A stretch of DNA of 43,301 nt. Source: Clostridiales bacterium (GTDB taxonomy: Bacteria; Bacillota; Clostridia; Christensenellales; SZUA-584). The notes beneath the pieces were generated by a model. It saw nothing but the letters and a program-made list of their open reading frames with translations. It made no database searches and was not told the origin of the DNA. A program made the position numbers and the translations under genes. This document shows, in pieces, positions 1 through 11,298 of this stretch (the stretch's first letter is position 1; each line of letters begins with the position of its first letter). The stretch covers positions 1 to 43,301 of the forward strand of contig JAJUJH010000005.1 in assembly GCA_029265435.1 (NCBI GenBank), written 5' to 3'.

Positions 1-261
1 AAGGGGCCTTTCGTACACGCGAAGCTGCTGGAGAGGATCCGGCAGATGAACGAGAAGAACGAAAAGAAAGTGCTCAAAACGTGGTCCAGAGCATCAACGA
101 TATTTCCGGATATGGTTGGACATACGATAGCCGTTCATGACGGCAGAAAATTCGTGCCGGTATACATGACGGAAGATATGGTCGGACATAAGCTGGGAGA
201 GTTTGCGCCGACAAGGACATTCCGCGGCCACGCGGGCGATAAAAAGTCCGGCTCCAAGTAG
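1..261 (+). CDS. rpsS: 30S ribosomal protein S19 (5' truncated by window)
   Basis: Frame 1 is open from base 1: [79 protein letters not shown] is S19; followed by rplV. Confidence 0.97.
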   Translation, partial: KGPFVHAKLLERIRQMNEKNEKKVLKTWSRASTIFPDMVGHTIAVHDGRKFVPVYMTEDMVGHKLGEFAPTRTFRGHAGDKKSGSK

Positions 262-276
262 AGGGAGGAACGATTA

Positions 277-675
277 ATGGCAACTCGTCAGAGAGAAAAA
301 GCTCAAAAGAGGCATGAGCTCAAGGATAAAAGGCCGATGGCCAAAGCGAAATACGTGCGGATCTCTTCCTCGAAAGTCAGGATCGTGATTGACCTGATTC
401 GGGGCAAGAAGGTGGATGAAGCGGTGGCTGTGCTGAAAAACACGCCTGCCGCGGCCAGCCCGATTGTCGAGAAGGTTTTGAATTCCGCCGTCGCAAATGC
501 GGAGAACAACCAGGGACTGCTGCGCGACGATCTTATCGTTGCCGAGTGCTTTGCGGATCAGGGGCCGACGCTTCGCCGTTTCCGTCCGCGTGCGCAGGGA
601 CGTGCGTCCCGCATCCGCAAGAGGTCGAGCCATATCACCATTATACTCGACAGTGCAGTCAAGGAGGAATCTTAA
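277..675 (+). CDS. rplV: 50S ribosomal protein L22
   Basis: [28 protein letters not shown]...[23 protein letters not shown]; operon position. Confidence 0.97.
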   Translation: MATRQREKAQKRHELKDKRPMAKAKYVRISSSKVRIVIDLIRGKKVDEAVAVLKNTPAAASPIVEKVLNSAVANAENNQGLLRDDLIVAECFADQGPTLRRFRPRAQGRASRIRKRSSHITIILDSAVKEES

Positions 676-677
676 GC

Positions 678-1373
678 ATGGGTCAGAAAGTCAATCCTCA
701 CGGTATGCGCGTGGGCGTCATCAAAGACTGGAATGCGCGCTGGTTTGCGAAGAAAGGCGATTTTGCCGCGAACATCAAGGAAGACAATGTGATAAGGAAG
801 CAGCTCAAAAAGCAGCTTTATGCGGCGGGCATTTCCAAGATCGAGACGGAGCGGGCAGCCAACAAACTGACCGTGAACATATATACCGCCAAGCCGGGCA
901 TCGTGATCGGCAAGGGCGGCCAGGGCGTTGAGATACTCAAGGCGCAGCTCTCCCGCCAGACGGGCAAAACGGTGATACTCAACATCATCGAGATCAAGCG
1001 TCCCGACATCGACGCGCAGCTGGTGGCTGAGAACATCGCGTCGCAGCTGGAACGCCGCATCAGTTTCCGCCGCGCGATGAAGCAGTGCATCGGCAGAGCC
1101 ATGAAGAGCGGTGCGCTCGGCATCAAGGCCGTGTGCTCGGGCCGTTTGGGCGGCGCCGAAATCGCCCGCAGCGAGAAGTATCACGACGGTTCGATTCCGC
1201 TTCAGACAATCCGTGCCGATATCGACTACGGTTTTGCCGAAGCCAGCACCACATACGGCAAGATTGGATGCAAGGTCTGGATATATAAAGGCGAGATTCT
1301 TGGCAATCCTTTAAGGGATAAGTTCAAGACCGCGGAAGGAGGCAGCAAAGATGTTAATGCCAAAAAGGGTTAA
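678..1373 (+). CDS. rpsC: 30S ribosomal protein S3
   Basis: [26 protein letters not shown] with KH domain [15 protein letters not shown] aaggagg; start chosen inside the longer ORF. Confidence 0.97.
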   Translation: MGQKVNPHGMRVGVIKDWNARWFAKKGDFAANIKEDNVIRKQLKKQLYAAGISKIETERAANKLTVNIYTAKPGIVIGKGGQGVEILKAQLSRQTGKTVILNIIEIKRPDIDAQLVAENIASQLERRISFRRAMKQCIGRAMKSGALGIKAVCSGRLGGAEIARSEKYHDGSIPLQTIRADIDYGFAEASTTYGKIGCKVWIYKGEILGNPLRDKFKTAEGGSKDVNAKKG

Positions 1374-1797
1374 GAGAAGAAGAGTGCACCGCGGCCGCAT
1401 GAAGGGCAACGCCAACAAGGGCAATACCATCACATACGGCGAATACGGTTTGGTCGCGCTGGAACCCGCATGGATCACGAGCAATCAGATCGAGGCCGCG
1501 CGTATCGCGATGACACGTTACATCAAAAGAGGCGGTCAGGTTTGGATCAAAATATTCCCGCACAAGCCGGTCACGGAAAAACCGGCTGAAACACGGATGG
1601 GCTCCGGTAAAGGTTCCCCGGAATACTGGGTGGCCGTTGTAAAACCGGGCCGCGTGCTGTTCGAGATAGCGGGCGTGACGGAAGATATCGCGCGCGAGGC
1701 GCTTCGCCTTGCGGCACACAAGCTGCCGATCAAGTGCAAAACGATCAAAGCTGAAACGGAAGCCAAAGAAGTGGGTGGTGAGCAGGATGAAAGCTAG
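1351..1797 (+). CDS. rplP: 50S ribosomal protein L16
   Basis: [43 protein letters not shown]; overlaps the rpsC 3' end. Confidence 0.97.
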   Translation: MLMPKRVKRRRVHRGRMKGNANKGNTITYGEYGLVALEPAWITSNQIEAARIAMTRYIKRGGQVWIKIFPHKPVTEKPAETRMGSGKGSPEYWVAVVKPGRVLFEIAGVTEDIAREALRLAAHKLPIKCKTIKAETEAKEVGGEQDES

Positions 1798-1993
1798 CAA
1801 GCTGCATGAAATGTCGACTGATGAGCTCAGCGTTCAGCTCAAGGATTTGAAGCAAGAGCTTTTTAACCTGCGTTTCCAGAATGCCACAGGGCAGCTCGGA
1901 AACGTGATGAACATTCAGAAGACGAAGAAAGATATCGCAAGAGTGAAAACGATCTTAAGAGAGCGCGAATTGAAAAGCGCGGCTCAGCGCTAA
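1787..1993 (+). CDS. rpmC: 50S ribosomal protein L29
   Basis: [39 protein letters not shown]. Confidence 0.96.
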   Translation: MKASKLHEMSTDELSVQLKDLKQELFNLRFQNATGQLGNVMNIQKTKKDIARVKTILRERELKSAAQR

Positions 1994-2004
1994 GGAGGAC
2001 GCTC

Positions 2005-2262
2005 ATGTCTGAAAGAGGAATTCGCAAAACAAAGGTTGGCATCGTCGTCAGCGATAAGATGGATAAGACGATCGTGGTGCAGATTGTCCGCAAGGCCAAG
2101 CATCCGCTTTACGGCAAGACTGTGAAGATCACAAAGAAGTACAAGGCGCACGATGAAGAAAACAAGGCGAAAATCGGCGATAAAGTGATGATCGCCGAAA
2201 CGCGTCCGTTAAGCAAAGACAAGAAATGGAGACTGGTTGAGGTTGTAGAAGCCGCCAAATAG
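2005..2262 (+). CDS. rpsQ: 30S ribosomal protein S17
   Basis: [44 protein letters not shown]. Confidence 0.97.
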   Translation: MSERGIRKTKVGIVVSDKMDKTIVVQIVRKAKHPLYGKTVKITKKYKAHDEENKAKIGDKVMIAETRPLSKDKKWRLVEVVEAAK

Positions 2263-2289
2263 CCAGTAGTATAAAGGGAGGCGTAAAAA

Positions 2290-2658
2290 ATGATTCAAGC
2301 CCAAACACGCCTGAAAGTGGCGGATAATTCAGGAGCCAAAGAGATCATGTGCATCAAGGTTCTCGGCGGCTCAAAAAGGGTCACAGCCAATATCGGCGAT
2401 GTGATTATCGCGTCCGTAAAATCGGCGGCTCCCGGCGGAGTCGTCAAGAAGAAGGATGTTGTGAAGGCCGTCGTGGTGCGCAGCGTTTATGGCGTTCGCC
2501 GCAAAGACGGTTCGTATATCCGGTTTGATGACAACGCGGCGGTGATTATCGACAATCAGAAGCAGCCAAGAGGAACGCGTATATTCGGACCTGTTGCCCG
2601 GGAGCTCAGAGAGAAGGAATACATGAAGATCGTCTCTCTTGCGCCCGAGGTACTATAG
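2290..2658 (+). CDS. rplN: 50S ribosomal protein L14
   Basis: [30 protein letters not shown]. Confidence 0.98.
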   Translation: MIQAQTRLKVADNSGAKEIMCIKVLGGSKRVTANIGDVIIASVKSAAPGGVVKKKDVVKAVVVRSVYGVRRKDGSYIRFDDNAAVIIDNQKQPRGTRIFGPVARELREKEYMKIVSLAPEVL

Positions 2659-2676
2659 GAAGGCAGGAAAAATACA

Positions 2677-3000
2677 ATGGCGAGAATGCACATAAGGAAA
2701 GATGACAAAGTTGTTGTGATTTCCGGCAAGGATAAAGGCAAGAAGGGCAAGGTTCTGGTAGCCGAGCCCAAAAACGGCAAGGTTGTCGTCGAGAAGATCA
2801 ATATGGTGACGAAGCATGAGAAGCCGAAAGGACAGGGCAAGCCGGGCGGCATCATGCATCAGGAAGCGCCGATTTATGCGAGCAAGGTCATGCTTGTCTG
2901 CGGAAAATGCGGCAAGGCCACACGCATCGCTTTTAAGCTTTTGGAGAACGGAAGCAAGGTGCGCGTGTGCAAAAAATGCGGCGAGACGTTCGACAAGTAA
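2677..3000 (+). CDS. rplX: 50S ribosomal protein L24
   Basis: KOW motif [41 protein letters not shown]. Confidence 0.97.
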   Translation: MARMHIRKDDKVVVISGKDKGKKGKVLVAEPKNGKVVVEKINMVTKHEKPKGQGKPGGIMHQEAPIYASKVMLVCGKCGKATRIAFKLLENGSKVRVCKKCGETFDK

Positions 3001-3014
3001 GGGAGGAAATAAGA

Positions 3015-3554
3015 ATGCCTAGGTTAAAGGATACGTATTTGAGCCAAGCCGTACCCGCCCTTATGAAAAAGTTCGGGTACAAAAACATCATGCAGGTGCC
3101 GAAGCTTGAAAAGATCGTCATCAATATGGGACTTGGCGATACGAAGGATAATCCTAAAGGAATGGACTCGGCCGTAAACGATTTGATGGTCATTTCGGGA
3201 CAGAAACCCGTGGTCACAAAAGCGAAAAAGAGCGTGGCCAACTTCAAGGTGCGCGAAGGCATGAAGGTCGGCGCAAAGGTGACGCTGCGCGGAGACCGCA
3301 TGTATGAGTTTGCCGACCGCCTCATGAGCATCGCGCTTCCGCGTGTGAGAGACTTCCGCGGTATTCCGACATCGTCGTTTGACGGACGCGGCAATTTCGC
3401 GCTGGGCCTTAAGGAACAGCTCGTGTTTCCCGAAATCGTCTATGACAACGTGGATAAAATCCGCGGCATGGATATCGTGATGGTGACGACGGCGAAAACG
3501 GACGAGGAAGCCAGAGAGCTTTTGACGCTGCTTGGCATGCCGTTCAAGCGTTAA
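3015..3554 (+). CDS. rplE: 50S ribosomal protein L5
   Basis: [44 protein letters not shown] gggagg. Confidence 0.97.
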   Translation: MPRLKDTYLSQAVPALMKKFGYKNIMQVPKLEKIVINMGLGDTKDNPKGMDSAVNDLMVISGQKPVVTKAKKSVANFKVREGMKVGAKVTLRGDRMYEFADRLMSIALPRVRDFRGIPTSSFDGRGNFALGLKEQLVFPEIVYDNVDKIRGMDIVMVTTAKTDEEARELLTLLGMPFKR

Positions 3555-3573
3555 GGAAGGGGAGGAAATCCAC

Positions 3574-3759
3574 GTGGCGAAAAAGTCGATGATTAACAAA
3601 CAGCAGAGAGGCTCGAAGTTCTCAACGAGGAACTATACGCGCTGCAGCATTTGCGGGCGGCCGCATGCGGTGCTCAGCAAATACGGCGTCTGCCGCATTT
3701 GTTTTAGGGAGCTTGCCTATAAGGGCGAAATACCCGGCGTGAGAAAAGCGAGCTGGTAG
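3574..3759 (+). CDS. rpsZ: 30S ribosomal protein S14 type Z (zinc-binding)
   Basis: GTG start, 61 aa, [38 protein letters not shown] with two CxxC pairs. Confidence 0.96.
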   Translation: MAKKSMINKQQRGSKFSTRNYTRCSICGRPHAVLSKYGVCRICFRELAYKGEIPGVRKASW

Positions 3760-3794
3760 GCTTTTGTGTTCGATAAAACAAGGAGGAAAATGAC

Positions 3795-4193
3795 ATGCCA
3801 GTAACAGATCCAGTGGCGGATATGCTCACCCGTATCCGTAATGCGATTGGAGCAAAACACGAAGTGATCGATGTGCCCGCTTCCCAGATGAAGAAGGCGA
3901 TTGCCGGTATTCTTCTTAAAGAAGGCTTTATAAAAGGTTATGAATATAAAGAAGAAGGTCCTCAGGGAGTCATCCGCATCACGCTGAAATACGGCGAAAA
4001 GGATGCTTCGATTATCCACGGCCTTAAAAGGATCAGCAAACCGGGTCTCAGAGTGTATGCGGGCAAGGACGAGCTTCCCAAAGTGCTTGGCGGTCTTGGT
4101 ATTGCCATTATATCCACGTCCAAAGGCGTTATGACCGACCGTGACGCAAGAGAGAACGGCGTGGGCGGAGAAGTTCTCGCTTACGTGTGGTAA
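3795..4193 (+). CDS. rpsH: 30S ribosomal protein S8
   Basis: [40 protein letters not shown]. Confidence 0.97.
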   Translation: MPVTDPVADMLTRIRNAIGAKHEVIDVPASQMKKAIAGILLKEGFIKGYEYKEEGPQGVIRITLKYGEKDASIIHGLKRISKPGLRVYAGKDELPKVLGGLGIAIISTSKGVMTDRDARENGVGGEVLAYVW

Positions 4194-4251
4194 AGCGGGA
4201 GTTCCGGCTGATCGCAGCATTGAAAATTACGCATTTGCGGAGGAGATAAAA

Positions 4252-4791
4252 ATGTCGAGAATCGGTAGAATGCCTATCACGATTCCCGCGGGCGTCACGG
4301 TGACGGTCGAGCCGGGAAACATCGTGAGGGTTGCAAGCAAAAAGGGCGAGCTGACCGAAAGGATTCCGTCTGTTATTGAAGTGAGCCAGGAAGACGGCGT
4401 GCTGTATATAAAGCGCAGCTCGGATGATAAGAAAGCGAGGGCCATGCACGGCCTTTCCCGCGCCATTGTCGCCAACATGATAACCGGCCTGACAGAGGGG
4501 TTCACCAAAACGCTCGAGGTTGTGGGCGTCGGTTACAGGGTGCAAAAAAGCGGCAATAAAATCGTGCTGAACGTGGGCTACTCGCATCCGGTTGAAGTGC
4601 CTGAGACAGACGGCATCAAGCTGGATGTGGAAGGCACCAACATCATAAAGGTGACCGGCATCAGCAAGCAGGCTGTCGGCCAGTTCGCGGCGAATATCCG
4701 CGAGATCCGTCCGCCGGAGCCGTACAAAGGCAAAGGCATACGCTATCAGGGCGAGACGGTACAGATCAAAGTCGGCAAGACCGGAATGTAG
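4252..4791 (+). CDS. rplF: 50S ribosomal protein L6
   Basis: [19 protein letters not shown]...[23 protein letters not shown] ggaggag. Confidence 0.97.
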   Translation: MSRIGRMPITIPAGVTVTVEPGNIVRVASKKGELTERIPSVIEVSQEDGVLYIKRSSDDKKARAMHGLSRAIVANMITGLTEGFTKTLEVVGVGYRVQKSGNKIVLNVGYSHPVEVPETDGIKLDVEGTNIIKVTGISKQAVGQFAANIREIRPPEPYKGKGIRYQGETVQIKVGKTGM

Positions 4792-4805
4792 AGAGGTGGC
4801 TTAAG

Positions 4806-5174
4806 GTGATTAACAAGGTTAATAAAAACGCAATCAGACAGGCGCGCCACTTGCGGGTCCGCAACAAAATTTCCGGTACGGCGCAGCGGCCGCGGCTTAA
4901 CGTGTTCCGCAGCACCAACCATATTTATGCGCAGATCATCGACGATGTGAAGGGCGTGACGCTTTGCAGCGCATCCACGCTCAGCGGTGATCTGAAGAAA
5001 GACATCGAAGGCAAGACAAAAAAAGAAGCAGCCAGGATCGTCGGTATGGCGATCGGCAAAAAGGCGCTTGCGGCCGGCATCGACCAGGTTGTGTTCGACC
5101 GCGGCGGATATATCTACATGGGCCGAGTTGAGCAGCTGGCAGAAGGCGCCAGAGAAGCCGGACTCAAGTTTTAA
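4806..5174 (+). CDS. rplR: 50S ribosomal protein L18
   Basis: GTG start; [31 protein letters not shown]...[12 protein letters not shown]. Confidence 0.97.
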   Translation: MINKVNKNAIRQARHLRVRNKISGTAQRPRLNVFRSTNHIYAQIIDDVKGVTLCSASTLSGDLKKDIEGKTKKEAARIVGMAIGKKALAAGIDQVVFDRGGYIYMGRVEQLAEGAREAGLKF

Positions 5175-5189
5175 AAGGAGGTTTGTCTG

Positions 5190-5756
5190 GTGCAAAGGAA
5201 CGATTCATTCCCGAAGGGCGAAAGAAAGAACGAAAAAGGCGCTCCGCGCGGCGGCCGCAAGAACTTCAAGCGTGAAGAAGAGCAGGAGTTCAAGGAAAAG
5301 CTTGTTTACGTCAACCGTGTTGCGAAGGTTGTCAAAGGCGGCCGTAACTTCAGGTTTACGGCGCTGGTTGTCGTCGGAGATGAGAAAGGCCGCGTCGGCG
5401 CGGGGCTTGGCAAGGCGGCGGAGATTCCCGACGCGATTTCCAAGGCTGTGCAGAAAGCCAAACGCAGCCTGATACAGGTTCCCATCGTGGGAACAACGAT
5501 CCCCCACGAAACGGTGGGCATATTCGGAAGAGGCCGCGTGCTGCTTTTCCCGGCTACCGAAGGTACCGGCGTTATCGCGGGCGGTCCGGCCAGAGCGGTG
5601 CTTGAGCTGGCGGGCGTGAAGGACATCAAGACGAAGTCTCAGGGATCTAATACGCCGGTCAACTGTGTGAAGGCCACGCTTGAAGGCTTAAAGACGCTCA
5701 AGACCGCGGAGGAATATGCCAGACTTCGCGGTATCAGCGTCGATCAGCTTAAATAA
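5190..5756 (+). CDS. rpsE: 30S ribosomal protein S5
   Basis: GTG start; [46 protein letters not shown]. Confidence 0.97.
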   Translation: MQRNDSFPKGERKNEKGAPRGGRKNFKREEEQEFKEKLVYVNRVAKVVKGGRNFRFTALVVVGDEKGRVGAGLGKAAEIPDAISKAVQKAKRSLIQVPIVGTTIPHETVGIFGRGRVLLFPATEGTGVIAGGPARAVLELAGVKDIKTKSQGSNTPVNCVKATLEGLKTLKTAEEYARLRGISVDQLK

Positions 5757-5770
5757 GGAGGCCAAAGACC

Positions 5771-5962
5771 ATGGCAAAGAAAGCGGCAAAGATCAAAGTA
5801 CAGCTTGTCAAGAGCCCGATCGGTTGTTCAAAGGATCAAAGGGCGACGGTGGAAGCGCTTGGTCTTCGCAAAATGAACACAATCGCGGAGCATGAGGACA
5901 ACGCTTGCATTCGCGGCATGATCAATAAAGTGACGCACCTTGTGAAGGTGCTTGACGCTTAA
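5771..5962 (+). CDS. rpmD: 50S ribosomal protein L30
   Basis: [53 protein letters not shown]. Confidence 0.96.
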   Translation: MAKKAAKIKVQLVKSPIGCSKDQRATVEALGLRKMNTIAEHEDNACIRGMINKVTHLVKVLDA

Positions 5963-5976
5963 AAGGAGGCAGGGTT

Positions 5977-6420
5977 GTGAAAATCTATGAATTAAAGCCG
6001 GCTCCGGGCTCCAAAAAGAAAAGGAAACGCGTAGGCAGGGGCGTGGGTTCCGGCCACGGCAAAACGTCCACGCGCGGACAGGGCGGCCAGTGGTCCAGAA
6101 GCGGCGGCGGCGTGCGCCCCGGTTTTGAAGGCGGACAGATGCCGCTTTCGAGGCGTCTGCCCAAGAGAGGCTTCACCAATATATTCGCCAAAGAGTACGC
6201 AACCGTTAACGTGAGCGACCTCAATGTGTTTGAAGACGGCGCGGAGGTGACGGCGGAAGTTTTGAAGGAAAAAAGAATCATCAGAAAGACGTATGACGGG
6301 CTGAAGGTGCTCGGCAACGGCGAGATTACCAAAAAGCTTACCGTCAAAGCGGCGAAGTTCACGTCTACGGCTGCGGAAAAGATCGCCGCTGCCGGAGGAA
6401 CGGCAGAGGTGATTGAATAA
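5977..6420 (+). CDS. rplO: 50S ribosomal protein L15
   Basis: GTG start; [38 protein letters not shown]. Confidence 0.97.
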   Translation: MKIYELKPAPGSKKKRKRVGRGVGSGHGKTSTRGQGGQWSRSGGGVRPGFEGGQMPLSRRLPKRGFTNIFAKEYATVNVSDLNVFEDGAEVTAEVLKEKRIIRKTYDGLKVLGNGEITKKLTVKAAKFTSTAAEKIAAAGGTAEVIE

Positions 6421-7703
6421 TGTTTAGTACGCTCCGAAACGCATGGAAGGTTCCCGATATCAGAAAAAAGATGCTCTATACGATCATGATGCTGGTCGTA
6501 TACCGCATCGGCGCGCATGTGCCGGTTCCCGGTGTGAATTCAGCCGTGATTTCAAACATGATCTCAGGCAGCACACTTGGCAGCTTCGTCGATCTCTTTG
6601 CGGGCGGCGCGTTAAAAGATTTTTCGCTGTTTGCGCTGGGTATTGTGCCGTATGTCACAGCATCCATCATCATGCAGCTTTTGACAATGGCCATCCCTCC
6701 GCTTGAAAGGATGCAGAAGGAAGGCCCCGAAGGCCGTAAAAAGATCGCGTCGATAACGCGGTATGCGGGTGTGGCGCTCGGTCTGATTCAAGCCATCGGC
6801 ATACTGACCACTCTGGTCTCAAACAATGCGAGCGTTGTGGAGAATACGGGAACGCCGGTTGTTCTCAACTATATCACCATCGTGCTATGTCTGACGGCCG
6901 GTACGGCGCTGATTATGTGGATCGGCGAGCACATAACCGAAAACGGTGTGGGCAACGGCATTTCGCTGCTGATTTTCGTCAGCATCATATCCCGCCTGCC
7001 CAACTCGGTGATAAGCTACATATCGGGCATTGCGCAAGGCATGGAGAACTATTCGGTGATGACGTTCATCATCATCGTGATTGCGGCGCTGGCAATTGTG
7101 ACGGGCATTACGTTTATCGACCTTGGCGAACGGCGCATTCCGGTGCAATACGCAAAACGCGTGGTGGGACGAAAAATTTACGGCGGCCAGTCGACGCATA
7201 TCCCTATGAAGATCAATTCTTCGGGCGTGATGCCGCTGATTTTCGCGCTGACGCTTCTGCAGTTCCCCGGCATGATCATGCAGTTTGTGTCATCGAAGGA
7301 AGCTTTGGCCGGATATGAAAGCGTGATGGGTTCAAGCCAGCCGCTGTATCTGGTTCTCTACGCGCTGCTGATTTTCTTCTTTACATTCTTCTATTCGCAG
7401 GTGACGTTCAATCCTGTGGACGTATCGAAGAATCTTCAGCAGAACGGCGGGTTTATCCCGGGGATCCGTGCGGGCAAGCCGACATCGGATTATCTTCAGA
7501 AGATACTGGTGCGTGTCACGCTGTTCGGTGCGATATTCCTTGCGCTGGTCGCCACGATACCGCAGCTTTTCGTCACGCTTGCGAAGTTCAGTTCGCCTTT
7601 CGGCGCGACGAGCCTGCTGATTATGGTCAGCGTGGCTCTTGAGACCACGAGACAGCTGGAATCCCATATGTTGATGCGTCATTACAAAGGATTCCTGAAA
7701 TAG
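6420..7703 (+). CDS. secY: Preprotein translocase subunit SecY
   Basis: [40 protein letters not shown]; multispanning membrane protein; operon position. Confidence 0.98.
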   Translation: MFSTLRNAWKVPDIRKKMLYTIMMLVVYRIGAHVPVPGVNSAVISNMISGSTLGSFVDLFAGGALKDFSLFALGIVPYVTASIIMQLLTMAIPPLERMQKEGPEGRKKIASITRYAGVALGLIQAIGILTTLVSNNASVVENTGTPVVLNYITIVLCLTAGTALIMWIGEHITENGVGNGISLLIFVSIISRLPNSVISYISGIAQGMENYSVMTFIIIVIAALAIVTGITFIDLGERRIPVQYAKRVVGRKIYGGQSTHIPMKINSSGVMPLIFALTLLQFPGMIMQFVSSKEALAGYESVMGSSQPLYLVLYALLIFFFTFFYSQVTFNPVDVSKNLQQNGGFIPGIRAGKPTSDYLQKILVRVTLFGAIFLALVATIPQLFVTLAKFSSPFGATSLLIMVSVALETTRQLESHMLMRHYKGFLK

Positions 7704-7710
7704 AGGTAGC

Positions 7711-8340
7711 ATGATGAAACTGATGTTTGTGGGGCCGCCGGGAGCGGGCAAAGGAACGCAGGCGGTTCGGATCGCTGCAAGGTATGGCATTCCTCATATT
7801 TCAACGGGCGACATGCTGCGCGAAGAAATCAAAAACGGGACGGAGCTTGGAAAACAGGCGAAAACCTATATCGACGCGGGCGAGCTTGTGCCGGACGAAG
7901 TGATCATCGGCATGGTCAAAGAGCGTATCGCCAGGCCGGACGCGGCAAACGGATTTATACTGGACGGTTTTCCGCGCACAAAACAGCAGGCGGAAGCGCT
8001 CGGCGCAATCGCGGCGCTCGATGCGGTCATCAACATCAACGTGCCGGATTCGAAGCTGATTCACAGGATCTGCGGAAGGCGCGTCTGCTCAAGCTGCGGC
8101 GCCACCTATCATGAATCGATGCTGGAAGATCAGAAGCATTGTCCCAAATGCGGCGGCGCGTTGTATATACGGGACGATGACAGGGAAGATACCGTCAAGC
8201 AGAGACTGGCCGTATATAAGGAAAAAACACAGCCGCTCATCGAATACTATACGAATATCGGTATATTGCATGATGTGGTGGGCAGCGGCGGTATCGACGA
8301 CATCACCGAAACGATCGTGGAAGTGCTGGAGAAGAAATGA
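7711..8340 (+). CDS. adk: Adenylate kinase (zinc LID form)
   Basis: KLMFVGPPGAGKGTQAVRIAARYGIPHISTGDMLR; LID CSSCGATYH...CPKCGG. Confidence 0.98.
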   Translation: MMKLMFVGPPGAGKGTQAVRIAARYGIPHISTGDMLREEIKNGTELGKQAKTYIDAGELVPDEVIIGMVKERIARPDAANGFILDGFPRTKQQAEALGAIAALDAVININVPDSKLIHRICGRRVCSSCGATYHESMLEDQKHCPKCGGALYIRDDDREDTVKQRLAVYKEKTQPLIEYYTNIGILHDVVGSGGIDDITETIVEVLEKK

Positions 8341-9083
8341 TTACTCTGAAATCCCCCCGCGAGATCGAGTTTATGCGTGATGCCGGCAGGATATCGGCGC
8401 AGGCGCTTCAAGCGGTGGGAGAGGCTATAAAACCGGGCATCACGACGAGGGAGCTGGATGCGATCGCGAAACGATATATTGAAAAGCAGGGCGCCGAGCC
8501 GTCTTTTCTCGGGTTTTGCGGCTATCCCGCTTCGATATGCGTTTCCATCAACGACGAGATCGTTCATGGCATTCCGTCGGACCGCGTTATACAAAGCGGC
8601 GATATCGTGAGCATAGATCTTGGCGCCAAATACAAAGGCTACCATGGCGACAATGCCAAAACATATGCCGTTGGGCAAGTGAGCGGCGAAGCGCTCCGGC
8701 TGATAGAAGTGACCGAAAAGGCGTTTTACGCGGGCATGAACGCTTTCATAGACGGAGACCGTCTTTCGAGCATATCCGCCGCTGTGCAGAACACGGCGGA
8801 AGCCGCCGGTTTTTCGGTGGTCAGAGAGCTGGTCGGGCACGGCATCGGGCGAGACATGCATGAGGAGCCGAACGTGCCGAATTTCGTAAGCGGCGGCCGC
8901 GGTCCGAGGCTTCGGGTGGGCATGGTGCTTGCGATAGAGCCGATGATCAACCTTGGCGCCAAAGAGACGGTGACCATGCCGGACGGCTGGACGGTGCGCA
9001 CCAAAGACGGAAGCCTCTCCGCCCATTATGAGCATACGGTGGCGCTGACGGATAACGGGCCTTTGATCCTCACTCGGGCGTAG
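8337..9083 (+). CDS. map: Methionine aminopeptidase type I
   Basis: MITLKSPREIEFMRDAGRISAQAL...GHGIGRDMHEEPNVPNF...LAIEPM; overlaps the adk stop. Confidence 0.97.
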   Translation: MITLKSPREIEFMRDAGRISAQALQAVGEAIKPGITTRELDAIAKRYIEKQGAEPSFLGFCGYPASICVSINDEIVHGIPSDRVIQSGDIVSIDLGAKYKGYHGDNAKTYAVGQVSGEALRLIEVTEKAFYAGMNAFIDGDRLSSISAAVQNTAEAAGFSVVRELVGHGIGRDMHEEPNVPNFVSGGRGPRLRVGMVLAIEPMINLGAKETVTMPDGWTVRTKDGSLSAHYEHTVALTDNGPLILTRA

Positions 9084-9100
9084 GCAAAGGAGGATGAGAT

Positions 9101-9385
9101 ATGGTTGAGTATCCCGCGGAAATCGGAAGAGTTGCCGTATCGACCGCCGGCCGCGACAAAGGCAGATATTTCGTGATAATGGACATCATCGACAGCCAAT
9201 ATGTATATATTGCGGATGGTGACCTGCGGACAAAGGACCATCCCAAGAAAAAGAAGCTCAAGCACCTGAAGCTTTGTCCCGAAGTGCTTGACGGGATAGC
9301 GGGCAAGCTGAAAACGGGAGCCAGAGTCTTTGATGCGGAGATACGAAGCGCGATACGGTCGTGCAGAAGCGACAGCGACGCTTAG
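9101..9385 (+). CDS. KOW-domain (L14e-like) RNA-binding protein
   Basis: [49 protein letters not shown]; lies between map and infA with RBS aaaggagg. Confidence 0.85.
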   Translation: MVEYPAEIGRVAVSTAGRDKGRYFVIMDIIDSQYVYIADGDLRTKDHPKKKKLKHLKLCPEVLDGIAGKLKTGARVFDAEIRSAIRSCRSDSDA

Positions 9386-9399
9386 AAGGGGGAAGCGAT

Positions 9400-9755
<356 letters not shown>

Positions 9756-9834
9756 ATGTTTGTACGGAGCGGCTGCGAAGAGTTTTCTTCGATCCGTATA
9801 GCTTCTATATAAAGAATTTCGGAGGTGTAATTTA

Positions 9835-10203
9835 GTGGCACGTATATCAGGTGTTGACCTGCCAAAGGAAAAAAGGGTTGAGATCGGCCTGACCTATATC
9901 TATGGTATCGGGCTGAAGACATCCCGTGATATTTTAGCGGCGACCGGTGTTGACCCCGACACGCGGGTTAAGGATTTGACCGAGTCGGAAGTCAGCAAGT
10001 TGAGAGAATATATCGACAAAAACCTGAAGGTGGAAGGCGATCTGCGGCGTGACGTGACGCTGAGCATCAAGCGTCTGATGGAGATCGGCTGCTACAGAGG
10101 CATCCGCCACCGCAAAGGTCTGCCGGTAAGAGGACAAAGCTCCAAACAAAACGCGCGCACAAGAAAAGGCCCGAAGCGGACAGCGGGCGCAAAGAGAAAG
10201 TGA
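9835..10203 (+). CDS. rpsM: 30S ribosomal protein S13
   Basis: GTG start; [25 protein letters not shown]...[25 protein letters not shown]. Confidence 0.97.
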   Translation: MARISGVDLPKEKRVEIGLTYIYGIGLKTSRDILAATGVDPDTRVKDLTESEVSKLREYIDKNLKVEGDLRRDVTLSIKRLMEIGCYRGIRHRKGLPVRGQSSKQNARTRKGPKRTAGAKRK

Positions 10204-10212
10204 GGATAGGCA

Positions 10213-10605
10213 ATGGCTAAGCCTAAGAAAGTTGTTAGAAAGCGCAGAGAAAAAAAGAACATTGAGCGCGGTCAGGCGCATATCCGTGCTTCCTTTAACA
10301 ATACGCTCGTGACGATGACCGATGTCGGCGGCAATACGCTCTCGTGGGCCAGCGCAGGCGGCATGGGGTTCAGAGGATCCCGCAAGAGCACGCCGTTTGC
10401 CGCGCAGGTGGCGGCCGAGAAAGCGGCGACCGCTGCGATGGAGCATGGCCTGCGCTATGTGGACGTTTATGTGAAAGGCCCGGGCTCCGGCAGGGAAGCG
10501 GCGATCCGCGCTTTGCAGACCGCGGGGCTTGAGGTGTGTCTCATCAAGGATGTGACGCCGATTCCGCATAACGGATGCCGTCCGCCCAAACGCAGGAGAG
10601 TATAA
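10213..10605 (+). CDS. rpsK: 30S ribosomal protein S11
   Basis: [46 protein letters not shown]...[13 protein letters not shown]. Confidence 0.98.
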   Translation: MAKPKKVVRKRREKKNIERGQAHIRASFNNTLVTMTDVGGNTLSWASAGGMGFRGSRKSTPFAAQVAAEKAATAAMEHGLRYVDVYVKGPGSGREAAIRALQTAGLEVCLIKDVTPIPHNGCRPPKRRRV

Positions 10606-10620
10606 GGAGGAGAATGGACA

Positions 10621-11244
10621 ATGGCTAGATATACAGGTTCCGTGTGCCGTCTTTGCCGCAGGGAGGGCTGCAAGCTTTTCTTGAAAGGCGACCGGTGCTA
10701 TTCCGGAAAATGCTCGTATGTGAAACGCCCCGTAGCGCCCGGCATGCAGAGCAAAAGCAGAAAGAAAATATCCGAATACGGGATTCAGCTTCGCGAAAAG
10801 CAAAAGGTCAGGCGCGCGTACGGCATGATGGAGTCCCAGTTTGAGAAATATTACGGCATTGCCGAGCGCATGAAGGGCAAAACGGGCGAAAACCTGCTGC
10901 AGCTGCTGGAGTCGCGTCTCGATAATGTGGTTTACCGTCTCGGCCTCGGCGATTCAAGGGCACAGGCCCGTCAGTATGTGCTGCATGGGCATATTCTTGT
11001 GAACGGCAAGAAGGTGGATATTCCGTCGTACATCGTTAAACCGGGAGACGAGATCACGGTTAAGAAGAAGCTCGCCGATACCGAGAAGTTCAAGGAGATC
11101 CGTGAAAGCGAAGCGCGGCCGATGCCGAGCTGGCTGACGATGGACAACGCGAATCTGACGGGCAGAGTGGTTTCTGCGCCGGCAAGAGAGGATATCGACC
11201 TGACCATTGAAGAGCACTTGATTGTTGAGTATTACTCTAAGTAA
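10621..11244 (+). CDS. rpsD: 30S ribosomal protein S4 (Cys-rich N-terminus)
   Basis: [37 protein letters not shown]4 domain [38 protein letters not shown]. Confidence 0.97.
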   Translation: MARYTGSVCRLCRREGCKLFLKGDRCYSGKCSYVKRPVAPGMQSKSRKKISEYGIQLREKQKVRRAYGMMESQFEKYYGIAERMKGKTGENLLQLLESRLDNVVYRLGLGDSRAQARQYVLHGHILVNGKKVDIPSYIVKPGDEITVKKKLADTEKFKEIRESEARPMPSWLTMDNANLTGRVVSAPAREDIDLTIEEHLIVEYYSK

Positions 11245-11298
11245 CGGATATGAGCGGTTGCCCTCAAAAACTATTCGTCTATAACAGGAGGGTTATAA

